60,000 nucleotides of DNA, from contig NC_079878.1 in the NCBI RefSeq assembly GCF_029227915.1, positions 20,735,501 to 20,795,500 on the forward strand. Direction: 5' to 3'. Below are positions 1 to 10,400 of the stretch, piece after piece; position 1 is the first letter of the stretch, and each line of letters starts with the position of its first letter. The DNA comes from Hydractinia symbiolongicarpus (taxonomy: Eukaryota; Cnidaria; Hydrozoa; Anthoathecata; Hydractiniidae). Below the pieces are notes generated by a model. The model did not search any database. It worked only from the letters and a program-made list of their open reading frames with translations, and had not been told where the DNA came from. The translations under genes were made by a program, and so were the position numbers.

Positions 1-1053
1 AAACTGGATTTTATCTGGAGCTTTAGAGATCGTCAACGATACATCCGACAGTTTTGATTTCCTAAAGGTAAAAGGCTGCGCTATGAAATGAGGTAAAAGG
101 TTAAAAGGTTAGGTAAAGTTACTGAGAGACACTCTCCCCCCCCCCCCCCGCTCCTTCCCCCTGGTGAACACAAAATATAGAGACGCTGACCCACCGAGGA
201 CTATCTTGAGGATGTAAGAGATATACCAAAAACAGTGCAAAAGCTAAAAATGTCTGTGGCACACGGTTACTGTATTTACTGGAGCGGTCTGTGGTCTCCT
301 ATGTAATAGATGAGGAGGTTACACGGATCAAGCGCGGTTATTTTGACTCCTGTTGATAATATAGGTGCTAGTTTGAGTAAATTTTATTTTTCCATTTACA
401 AATCTAATCAAAATGATAGAAAGAATCTACTAAATAGAAAAATAGGTTTAGTTACTAATTATGCAAGAGATATCTTCGCTCTCTGTGTCTATCTTACACA
501 TATTTTATAGCGCCACGGCTTCAAAATGAGCAAGGATGTTAACAGTTGTTGTTTAAAGATGCATGGAACATCAACACGAAAATTACGCAAAACGAAAATA
601 AAAAATAACACATTATGGTTTTTACATTGTTAAGTCATTTTTGGTCAAGTGTTATAACCTTTGGGCAACACCTTTAAATACCTATAATATAAACCAACCT
701 CGCAAAATCTAAGGAGAGCTGTGTAGTGTTGGATTCGTGTGGAGTTATGAAGGGTTGTTCCAAGTTGAAGCTATCTTAAAATTTAAAGCACAGAATAATT
801 ATTGAATCTTTGTGATAAACTACTGATCTAGATTACAATAATCATTGAGACCCATTCCTGTCCCATGCAAAGTCATTATAAAAGGTTACAATTAGGGGAA
901 CAAGGCAATAAGCATTCCCTGCCTTGTTTAACACAAAATTAAGATAAGGATGTGCAAAGTTTCACGTGTGCCAGATTCCCCACTTGTTATGACAGAAAAA
1001 CAATGTGTAAAATGGAAACACTAAGCTTGGGAATGTAACATCTTACACATTTT

Positions 1054-1517
1054 CTTTAAATATAGTGGGTAGACGACCCAGTAAGGTCATTCACCCGTCT
1101 AGAGAATTATAAAAAACATAATTTTTGGCAAAGAACGATTGAATGCACGATAAGGCAGTAAATTTAGGTTTATTTCTGCTTGTCGCGACGCTTAACAAAT
1201 TACGCCGATAAAAAACACCGTAGAAGAAAATCCGTTTTTCATATCAAATCACAAACTTTTGCAAATCGAACCGAATGCATCAGAACTTGTAGTTGTAAAG
1301 GTCCTTAAAATATTTTTATAAATTTTCTCCAGAGGTGAAAATATTCTCGCTAATTCTAAAATCCGTTTAAATTTTTTTTGTGCTACAAACCTAGGCCGTC
1401 GCCACAAGCAGAAGTAAACCTACCGTAATGCCTTACTGTACGATCCATCCAATGTTTTTTATATTTATCTAGACGGGTGGACGGTCTTATTTGATTGACA
1501 GCCTACCATATTTAAAG
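1054..1517. mobile_element. MITE with CTTTAAATA-type terminal inverted repeats
   Basis: The left end (ctttaaatatagtgggtaga) and the right end (tctagacgggtgga through ccatatttaaag) are long imperfect inverted repeats of each other, extending about 120 bp inward to the shared words tttatttctgcttgt and acaagcagaagtaaa. The interior has no coding capacity. The same family recurs at 2,870-3,025, 22,905-23,145, 25,132-25,594, 26,710-26,860 and 28,002-28,312. It was inserted before the large repeat was duplicated, because both copies carry it. Confidence 0.75.
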
Positions 1518-2079
1518 ATAAATGATAATCATGTTTCCTCTCATTGTCTAGGATTCGAGCACAGATGCTTAATTTGCATGAGTGCCATACGTAATGGACA
1601 AACAGCGCAATTAATACATACATCAGAATTTTACAATGAACAGATGAGTATTACATACATAAGTATACAGGACTTAATAAACAGAAAAAATCACAAAAAT
1701 ATGTTTGACTTTCTTCTACCACGTACTTCAATTGACGAAACTTTTGCGAATAAAGCGAAATTTGCACTAATTTGGAATTTATTTAACAACCACTTTTAAG
1801 ACCATTAATTTGTTAAACTTTGTAAATGCAAAAAGAATCATGTTACAATATTCGCGAAAAAAGTTGTTTAATCTTTATTGTATTCCAAATTTGGTATACA
1901 ATTAAATAATTGTCACCAGTTTTAATTTTTCGTTTTAATAACAAAAAATATACATTTTCAGGTTCAGTCAAAATTTTCGAAGATGAAGCTTATGTTCGCA
2001 AAATCTTTAATTTGTCTCATTCGCGGAAGTTTGTATTCGCGAAGTGCAAATATTTGAGAAAGGTTTTTGTCGACTTATT

Positions 2080-2238
2080 TCAACTTTCAATAAACCAAAC
2101 TTCTGATAACCAAGTCAGATTTTCAACTTTCAATAAACCAAACTTCTGATAACCAAGTCAGATTTTCAACTTTCAATAAACCAAACTTCTGACAACCAAG
2201 CCAGATTTTCAACTTTCAATAAACCAAACTAATGATAA
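2080..2238. repeat. Short 43-bp tandem array, left copy
   Basis: About 3.5 copies of a 43-bp unit containing caataaaccaaacttctgat. It is the reverse complement of the unit amplified to about 22 copies at 23,620-24,595 in the right-hand large repeat, so the array length differs strongly between the two otherwise similar copies. Confidence 0.85.
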
Positions 2239-2575
2239 CCTTGATAGCTTTAAATAAAATGAACGGCAATTTGTCAACGACATAAAAAAAAACTTAAATT
2301 AACGTCACACTGAAACTTTTGATAACTACAATGGAGTGATACATTTGATGCTCTTTATATAAACTTATTTGAAAGTATCGCCTAGACTATTCTGAAGGAA
2401 TGCAATGCTCACCTCACTATCAACCTCTGTCCATGTTCAGCTTTTTTCCTTAACGTGGGAAAGGGGTGGGACAAAGCGCTGATAAACAGGCCACCAGGCG
2501 GGAGGATGACATCATAGAGGTATAAAAAATAAGAGATACATTTTCTTTAGAGCTATTCAAATCGTGCGTGATGCA

Positions 2576-3160
2576 AAAACAATGTTTGGTTGGCTTTTTA
2601 ATTCACAAAGACAAGATAAAGATACCTTCTTGATAATTGCAGAAGTGAATCTAGTATCAAAATGTTTTTAAGGAGATATGAACAGACTTACTCGGAAGAT
2701 GGAGCTTGTCTGCGTCTCGAGGAAATATAAAATTACTTTAAGTCAGCGTGGTTCCAGAAATGCATCGCAATACCGTGCACGGCCCACAAAGTCTGGCGCG
2801 TTCGGTTTGGTTTTCTTTTTCTTGTAGTTTTGACTTTGCAGTTTATTTGTTAAAAATTAAAACTAAAGGTTTTAGCAACGTCGCCACAAGCAGAAATAAA
2901 GCTAATTATGCCGCTCTAGCAGAAATTTCTATGTTACATGCCAAAAATAATGTTTTTTATATTTATCTAGTCGGGTGGACGGTCCTTTTGGGTTGTCTAC
3001 CCACCGTATTTAAAGCGAACTAATGCCCACGGTACTTACCTCCAGGCTTGATGCAATTGAAAATTTGATACACAGAACGAATAAGCGCACGACATTATTG
3101 TTTGTTGTTTTTTTGTGACGTTTTGACATCATTATAATGCGTTAGCCTTGTGTTGGTGCG
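2576..3160 (+). repeat. Left copy of large dispersed repeat, module B
   Basis: Reverse complement of about 26,578-27,205. It starts at tgtttggttggctttttaat and ends at gcgttagccttgtgttg. In the left copy B follows A directly. In the right copy, read in the same orientation, B precedes A directly. It includes one end of the CTTTAAATA-type MITE (about 2,870-3,025). Confidence 0.8.
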
Positions 3161-3164
3161 ATTA

Positions 3165-3719
3165 AATGTGTTTTGCTTTTTTCCGATGACACGATTTTTA
3201 GCAGCATTAATTTTTTGCGCGTCTGCGAAGTCGCTAGCAAGATCATCTGAGATTTATTCGTCGGTACCCTACAATAGATCTGTCATCAATTTTAATTAAT
3301 TTGTTCCTTTCATCAATATTAGAAACTATCTCCTGTCACATTTTTATAGATCTGTGCTTTGAGCCTTGCTTTATCAGATCTTCCAACGTCTCACGGTCAC
3401 GTCAAATAGATTCATTAAACTCGTATTGTTTTTTGTTCCCCTTAAACTTAAAGAAAGTTATTGTTCCTTTTTGAATTTTTTTGCTAGTTTGTTTATCCTT
3501 TTTAAACTTTGCTTGGATATCTTCAAACTGTTTGTCAAAATAATTTTTAATACTAGAAGGAGAAAGACTTTCCTGTGCAGATCTGTCTTCTCTCCGTCTT
3601 TTCGGACCTCTTGATACACTTTCGCCACTAGACATGATTTCTTCTCTGTGAATCGTCCAACCCGTACGAATAGAATTGACTTGTGAGTAAAAAAAAGTGC
3701 GTTGGAAAGTTCTATTCAA
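3165..3719 (-). pseudogene. Decayed retrotransposon-type ORF with charged N-terminal region
   Basis: On the minus strand a readable frame starts around 3,634 (MSSGESVSRGPKRRRED) and runs to a stop near 3,402. It continues beyond stops with recognisable pieces such as RNKLIKIDDRS and, in 3,150-3,300, a Lys/Arg-rich end. From memory this layout (RRRED near the start, an FKFKGN motif, then a KLIKIADRS-like motif and a charged end) matches a protein repeated in many cnidarian genomes and linked to DIRS-type retroelements. The element assignment is inference. Several stops and frameshifts show it is dead. Confidence 0.5.
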
Positions 3720-4106
3720 GCATGCGCTATCAGGCGCATGCGTATCTTGCCTCGATTGCTACGAAAATAAAGTTATATTCTACCTTATTAATCAAAAAAC
3801 AGAAATAATAATTCCTGCCAGAAAAGAGAACAGTAAGAATGGAAATCATGAAGTCCCAAGAATTGAATAATTGATTTATTCACAATATAGTGATAAAGTG
3901 TTCCTACCATTTTTTTTGTGAAGATACTGCCTAATGAGTGCGTGAAAAGTCAATCTAGCAATTTTAAAGAGAGATTTTAAAGATGAAAATATATCTATTT
4001 AGCTGAAACGACGGGTTAAATAAAGCTGTATTTTGTTAAAAATTACGCAACACAGCTTATGCGAGTAGTGATCGTTACAGCATATTTTTCGGTCTTAGCA
4101 AACGGT
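3720..4106. other. Non-coding spacer, nothing recognised
   Basis: AT-rich spacer between the decayed retroelement ORF and the PA14 fragment. I see no open frame with family resemblance, no repeat shared with the rest of the window and no RNA gene. Confidence 0.4.
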
Positions 4107-4331
4107 CCTGTTTGAGCTAATTATTTCGACAACATACAAGATTCTGTGTTCGCCAACTTAACAGCCGATCCACGGTATCCCAACTCCCCAACAGCTTCTG
4201 GTTTCATTGACAACTTTGATTCAGTTGCGAATGTTGGTGTCAATTACGGTTTGCAACTGCATTCCTATTTTGTTGACTCACAATTTGTTGCAGCATGTGA
4301 TATGTCAAGTGTACCTATCTACCGATTCTGA
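4107..4331 (+). pseudogene. PA14-domain fragment (orphan exon or pseudo-exon)
   Basis: The plus-strand frame reads YFDNI, then LTADPRYPNSP, then FIDNFDSVANV and NYGLQLHSYFV. This is the pattern of the N-terminal half of a PA14 beta-barrel domain: an aromatic start, the DPRFPNxP motif, the F-x-(A/S)-x-x-N turn and NYGxRLxGYF. The usual PPxTGxYxF strand that should follow is missing: after SYF the frame passes through a short FVAACDMSS-like piece and stops. No other domain partners and no good splice sites were found, so this looks like an eroded copy of an exon from a PA14 protein rather than a working gene. PA14 domains bind carbohydrate or act in adhesion in other proteins. Confidence 0.5.
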
Positions 4332-4335
4332 TCCT

Positions 4336-4390
4336 GTATATAAGGCCAGATGTCACGTCATCTACTAGTCGATAACAATACAACAAGTAA
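4336..4390 (+). promoter_or_regulatory. Possible core promoter with TATA box and leader splice donor
   Basis: The sequence gtatataaggc (about 4,337-4,347) is a good TATA box. About 40 bp downstream, acaacaagtaagtg offers a strong splice donor (4,384-4,390), as expected of a short leader exon on the plus strand. No convincing downstream exon was found, and such pairs occur by chance, so support is weak. Confidence 0.2.
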
Positions 4391-4938
4391 GTGATAGATT
4401 CTCTTTGGTAATTTCTCTGTTTTTGCTGTTCAATGCTTTATAAATACACTAGTTTATCAAAAGTTCTGTAGAAATCTCCCGTATTTCCCGCTATAAAAAC
4501 ACGATGAAGAGTTAGATATACAATGATAAAGTAGATTTTAAACACTAAGGTATTTAACAGTTTTTAAAAGATCAGTAAAGAAAAGACCCGTGGAAGATAT
4601 GGTGAATACGGAATATGTACATTAGCCCGAAAGAAACACAACGAACAGTTAATAAAAACGTTAGTCCCTAATGCATAAATTAGGAGCTTTTTTCTGCCTT
4701 TTTTCTCTCTTGTAGTCATTAAAGTGCTTTTTACTGGACTTAAAGAACAAAATAAACACATTTTAATATAAAAATAGGCTGGTAGTAAAGTTTCTGAAAG
4801 GTTTATAGCCGGATTGAAGTTCATCTGCGAAAATTCTTATCCGAGATTCAGTTAGTCGGGGATTGGCTTGAGAAAGCATTAGTTATCGAACCTTAAACAT
4901 TACGTTACAGTCTTAGAGTCATTTTTTATTCCTCCGTT

Positions 4939-5314
4939 CCCATGTCATCTTTTTTCACATCCAAAGATACAGTTCCTAAGTCCTTACTTTCAAATGTTGT
5001 CTATCATTTTAAGTGTAGTAGCTGCGATGCTTCTTATTACGGAAAGACCTGTCGACATTTGAAAGTCTTCAGAACATATGGGCGTATCCTCTTTAACGGG
5101 TAAACCTGTCAAGACTGCTCAGTCTACAGCAGTTAAGAATCATTCACTATTTTGTGGAGCATCTCGTTCCCTTGATAATTTTACGGTCACTACATCTGCA
5201 CGTAATAAATTCTTATTAGAATTAAAAGAGATTTTAATGATATATAGAGACAAACCTGTTCTTAACAAAATCGTAGCATCATCTCCTTTGTACCTTTTTG
5301 ATAAGTTCCAATGA
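4939..5314 (+). pseudogene. Penelope-like element remnant, GIY-YIG endonuclease end
   Basis: The plus strand encodes pieces typical of the C-terminal GIY-YIG endonuclease of Penelope-like retroelements: a VVYHFKCSSCDASYYGKT stretch with the two cysteines of the CxxC motif and the YYG-K-T core, then EHMGVSSLTGK, a STAVKNHSLFC stretch, and a final RDKPVLNK...PLYLF end. A frameshift lies near 5,073-5,080, between the CRHLKV and EHMGVS parts, and the upstream reverse transcriptase is absent. It is therefore a 5'-truncated, dead copy. A poly-C run follows at once. Confidence 0.75.
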
Positions 5315-5325
5315 TCACATCATAC

Positions 5326-5343
5326 CCCCCCCCCCCCCCCCCC
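5326..5343. repeat. Poly-C tract
   Basis: A run of about 18 C residues just 3' of the Penelope remnant. Similar homopolymer runs occur at about 136-149 (C) and about 26,490-26,501 (G), inside the two copies of the large repeat. Confidence 0.9.
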
Positions 5344-6225
5344 AAATTTGGTCAGCAATGCTACGGTTACAAAAAATAATGTCATCAAGGTTCATATTAA
5401 CTTTCCACGTTCATGATTATATAAATTAGTATATGTTTTGAGCATGACATGATCAATCTTTCCCATTGTTTAAAAGCATTTTTTAACGTTAAAAATTGAC
5501 TGTAACGGCCAGCCATTCAGAGAATATCAAAATTATACAAATAAGGTAGCATATTAGGTCCAATAATCCACTATAAGAATAAACACATGAGAAGAACCAC
5601 CTTTCACGACAACCTAGTCATTAAATTGCGGTTAAAACAAGGGGAAAACTTTGCATACGTATTACCCAGTTTTTACATTTACAACTTGAAAAGAAAGTAA
5701 TGGTTTAATCAGATTAACCTTCAAAAATTTAACGATTTTTTCGTCTTTTTGACATCGAGACCGGCGGCGAAAAAAACCCTGGTACAGGCTGGTGGGTTCT
5801 GTAATGCGATTGGTTTACGTCTAACATAGATAATTCATTCGCACGTCATAATATATGCAACGATTGACTATAAGGATGGCGGATTATGTTATAAAAACGT
5901 TAAAACAGAAGAGGGTTCCTCACTATAAGAAATTTTTACAAATACTATCCAATTGAGTTTTGACGACTTTATGTTGATTGAGTAACAAAAAGCTGGAGGA
6001 CTGAGTCTAAAAATCATATGGAACGCTGTGACATTATTGTTTAGTTTTTATCATATTGACCCGTCTTCAAGAGCGCTAAGTCTACAAAAATGCCTAAAAC
6101 CCTTATTGCATACTTTCATAATCCAGACGGTGAAGAATCTTCAATACTATTCTTTGGCCCGTGGAAAATGTAGACATGCCCATATCGCTTTTCGTGCTTC
6201 CCTGCCCTCCTGTTAACACGAAGTA
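5344..6225. other. Non-coding stretch with a degraded palindromic repeat
   Basis: Mostly unique AT-rich DNA. Around 5,755-5,805 the words gacatcgagaccggcg and ccctggtacaggctgg resemble the short palindromic element seen better at 29,336-29,436 and 59,160-59,245. Nothing else is recognised. Confidence 0.35.
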
Positions 6226-6657
6226 ATGCATTTTACTTGGACGGGAGTTATTGCATTGATTATAGATGCAATTATAATGGCGTTTTCGATTACAAAATCC
6301 CCAGTTGTGGTTGTCTCCTGTTGCTATGACGACCACGGGAAAATATTTTTTCCAAAAAATGTTTCAAATATTTGTATACATAATATCACTAAATTTGAAC
6401 AACTTCTAGATGAACTAGTTAAAAAAACTAAATGCGGAATCCCTAAGCTTCTCTACAATAAAACACGTAATATTTTCTCTGTCCATTCAAAATGGTTGCG
6501 CCGCAGTTTTAATTTCACCCCTCGAAAAGTAATTTCATTACTTCATGCTAACAGGCGAACAACGATACACAAAATAACAGTGTGGGAATTATTTAAGACA
6601 GGCGAATATATGCCGGTTTTTCACGGTCTAACGGCTAGCACCTTAAAAATAACTTGA
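6226..6657 (+). CDS. Uncharacterised 143-codon open frame, doubtful
   Basis: An uninterrupted frame from ATG with a hydrophobic N-terminal stretch (about residues 5-32, VIALIIDAIIM and SPVVVVSCC) followed by a basic Lys/Arg/His-rich part. I do not recognise a family. There are no splice sites or neighbours that argue for a gene, and the codon use is that of the surrounding AT-rich DNA. It may be a chance frame or a relic of a repeat. Confidence 0.15.
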   Translation: MHFTWTGVIALIIDAIIMAFSITKSPVVVVSCCYDDHGKIFFPKNVSNICIHNITKFEQLLDELVKKTKCGIPKLLYNKTRNIFSVHSKWLRRSFNFTPRKVISLLHANRRTTIHKITVWELFKTGEYMPVFHGLTASTLKIT

Positions 6658-7190
6658 AGCAAAACTTTTGAATAAATCGATTAAGCAAAAGCAATATATA
6701 TTAAATGTTTTAGGCATTTGCAAAATTCTTGTATTTGCAGTGAATGTTACAGAGTACGACGTTTAAATCACTTTGGATAAAAGTGCAAGTAGTTAAGCAG
6801 ACACGCACTAGAGAAATTTATTGTCTCTCAATTTCTCTGAGGTTGTTTGACATTCTAAAACACAATTTAGACAAGAGCTTGTACCTTTAAACGTTGCGTT
6901 AGATGTGTTTTCGCTTTCTAGAGCGTTTTATACATTTCATATTTTCATTACTTTAAAGTTCTGTTAACAATTATTCCAATCTTACTGAACATTATTCCAA
7001 TGAACAGATGTAGTGCTGATAAAGTAATTTTTCAGATGGTGTTTAGCGGCGTTTAGGGGAGTTAGACTAAAAACAATTGTATTTAAAGACACTTTTAATA
7101 TGAGCTTTAACATTATCACTGGCTAATTATGGTTTACAAACCGACTGTAGTCATTCTGATATTTTTTTAAGTTTTGTACATCTGCATTTT
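6658..7190. other. 3' flank of the toxin gene
   Basis: AT-rich, no further exon recognised. It probably holds the 3' untranslated region of the toxin gene. An ATTAAA on the minus strand near 7,100-7,095 is the best candidate polyadenylation signal. Confidence 0.35.
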
Positions 7191-7473
7191 TTAATTCCAA
7201 TCTGGACATTCTGACCCTTCAGATGTATTACAATTCAGCAGTATAAACGGCGCCTTATTCTTATTCTTTTCATCTAATTCTGCTGGATATACAGCCCAAT
7301 TGTTTGATCGACCATTCCACAATTTCGTCGGTGAACGCTTCTCTGCTATTGTGATGACTGTGCCTGTTGCCACCATATATTTGATGATGATAAAATCTCC
7401 ATAAGTTGAAGGAGGATTTTCAACAACGTTGACATATGAGACAATGTCGTCGTTACTGTCGTAAAACGCATAA
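7191..7473 (-). CDS. Toxin gene terminal exon 4
   Basis: Acceptor attatag/ttatgc, 283 bp, ending in TAA at 7,193-7,191. It encodes the C-terminal strands (WNGRSNNWAVYPAEL) with two cysteines close to the end. A possible ATTAAA polyadenylation signal on the minus strand lies near 7,100. Confidence 0.75.
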
Positions 7474-10400
7474 CTATAATATAAAAGACATAGCCTTGAG
7501 AATTTTTAACTTTTTAATTTATTCCACAAATTTGTGTCCAGATTTAAATATAGGTGAAATATTGAAAAATATAAATGTGTAATATAAGTTATATTTGCTG
7601 TGTTCTGATCAGACAAGCGCAGAAAATTATTTCTGTTTACGTTTTGCACAAGACGTCCACCTGCCATATATATTTAGAAGCTATTGATGTAAAACACATG
7701 CGTATGAATATGACAAACCAGTTAAGTATGCCATTGTGGTCATTGCCATTGTGGTCATAAAAATGATATTATTTTAAAGAAAAAAAAGAATCATTTAAGG
7801 GTAATCTGTTAATTTTGTTAAAATTTAATGCGTTTTCCAGCAATCTAGAGATAATATTATTCAAAATTTTTCCCAATGGCAAAACCAGTTTTCCCTTGCG
7901 GAAAAATTAGAGTCAAAATTGACTTTCTGCAGTGTTGATGAATGAAACATAATTTTATTAGAAAGGCCCAACTAACACCATGCCTACAGCCAATAAGATA
8001 ACATCTTTTTTTAATTCCTTTTATTAACATTGGTTTTTATTTAAACTGAGTTTATTTTAAAGTCTATTTAAGATACGTGTGAAAAGTGCTAGACTAAATA
8101 TACAACAGACATTAAATCTGTACTGAGCATTTAACAATGCAAGGGGATCCTCTGTAGTTAGTTTTGTATTTACCATTTTAGTAACTTTAAGAGTAACTTA
8201 CCTATAATTTTTATATTTGCTGAATCGCGGATCAACGAATTTAAAGCTGTAATAACCGTTGTGTTTTTTTGTTAGAAGAATCTTGTCTTTTGTTGTAGGA
8301 GTGTCTGCATTATAACTCACGGAATATAAAATTCTTATTGTTTTATCTGAATAATATTCTGAGGATGATTTGTCCACAATATGTTCTCCATAATTGAAAC
8401 TTCTCCGCAAATAATAAACAGGCCAATACTTAGATTTGATGACATATTGGCCAGTGGGAACTGTGCTTGGTTCGTTTATTCCGTTTGCTTTAAGAAAAGA
8501 GTAGAGAAATTTGCTTTGTCTATTATGCCCTGGTGGATAGTAGTGAACCATGGTTTGTGCCACTGCTAAGGATGGTGCATGAAAAAAGCTTAGATGCCTC
8601 TGATAAAAAGTGTCTCGATTTTGATCCAATGCGTTTTGATATCCACCAGCTATTTCCTTTCCTGTCTCTCCTATAACGAAAGGAAAATTATGCCTTTGTA
8701 CTTATAAGCAATGATTCGGTGTTAAATCAAGTACCAGGGCACCTTGGTGGTAACACCTAGGAAATCCTGAACAAAAACATTTTCTTTTCTCATTAACATA
8801 ATAAGCGCTTATAACTTTGCGTTTAATTTTTTATGAAATTCCATTTTATTAGCCGGAGAAGATGCAAATCAGGTCATTAACTGAGTTCACAGAGTAAAAA
8901 CAGGCGCATATGAGGTTAATGATACTAGCTCTAATTGTAAACTATACGCGATGCAATCACATTTTTAAATATTGACGAGTTCGCCCGGCTTTTATTTACT
9001 GCATCTCGTGTGTATCGCTACTCCAGTTAACATTTTGCGTGACAGATGTAAGCGGGTAGTATAATATAAATTATTTTATATATAAAATATTTATAATTCC
9101 AGATAAAAAAAAATTGAGAGAACGGCTAAAAAGTTACGGTGCAGCTAGTAACAAAACTACGATCGCTGGCTTTTTAAAAGGTAACCAATACACCTTTCCC
9201 GAATTTAATTTTTAATTTGATCACTGGCATAGAACCGAGGCACTTCTTAAGTCATAATCCATTTTAATTACTCTCTAATTGTTAAAAATCTGATGTTCAT
9301 ACTTCGTTGTCTCAAGTTAAATTGCGGGCCTCATTCATTTTGACACCCACTTATGGAGTCCAGGCGGCGACCGAGATTACGTAATCAAAAAAGGTTAAAT
9401 TGGTGTATTGACGTCGCGCCGTAACGTCAGAAAATTCAACATATTAGACATGCTTTTTTCGGCTACACAAAGGAAAATAACCAACATCCACTTAGCCTGT
9501 CACAGACACACATACTCTCTGTATTTATATAGAGATATTTCTAGGCTAACCAATACAGATTAATGTTTTATTCTTTCCAAAAAAAACATGCTTTTTTACG
9601 ATAAGAAATCTCAAATAAACCAAACTTTAGCGTACAGAAATAAAACAATCAGCAAATCAACACATTTAGAATGGCTTGTACGTGTTTTCTAACAGAAATA
9701 TATAAATTCTATAAATTCTGCAAACATTAATGGGTTGACTTGGAATTTTTAGAGACGTTTTCCTAAACACTAATTGTGTCATGGTTATAACAGTGGTACA
9801 ACGGCGCGTGTATTTCTTATTCTTTAAGCCAGGTTTGCAACACATTTTTCATGTTTTTACACTTACTCTCGAAAATACAGGTTTCCTGTGTCTTTACAGT
9901 TTACATAACTCTAAAGATATAGACTTCAGCCTTTAGAGAATATATATTTGAATAGCTTTTTGCAACTGTAAACAAACGCAGGTGTGCTGTTAATTTAACT
10001 TTGCATCTCGTATAGTTTTAAAAGACAATAGGAATTTGAATAAAATTTGAATGGACGATTCGTGAGTTGTAACTACTGTTCGTTTATACCTCTATGATCA
10101 TATGGGCTTAAATCTTGCTTCTTCAAAGTTCATGATCATGAGTTATACGCAATAGACAGCATGTCGCATGCCCTTTATAGGTTGAACAAAAAAGTCGGGC
10201 GGCTAAAAACTGTGGAAAGACTGTACTCAAGACCTAAATCACTTAACTTTGCATCTCGTATAGCTTTAAAAGACAATAAGAATTGTACTCAAGACCTAAA
10301 TCACTTCAAGAGAAGCGAAATAATTCACAGCATTAACAAGGAATAATTAGAAATTCAATTAAACTCATTTACATTGGTTTTCAGTAAAATTATTTTGGAG

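Larger units (their letters stand above)
73..2577 (+). repeat. Left copy of large dispersed repeat, module A
   Basis: This stretch recurs in reverse complement at about 23,262-26,566 with few differences outside tandem arrays. It begins near the sequence aaaggctgcgctatg and ends near gtgatgcaaaaaca. It contains a poly-C run, a nested MITE (1,054-1,517), a 102-codon open frame at 1,491-1,799 that is preserved in both copies but resembles no family I know, and a short 43-bp tandem array. No transposase or reverse transcriptase is visible in it. Confidence 0.85.

Noticed and set aside
1491-1799. 102-codon frame duplicated at 24,850-25,158
   Set aside because: Conserved only because the whole repeat is duplicated: flanking non-coding DNA is equally conserved, it overlaps the MITE end, and it resembles no protein.
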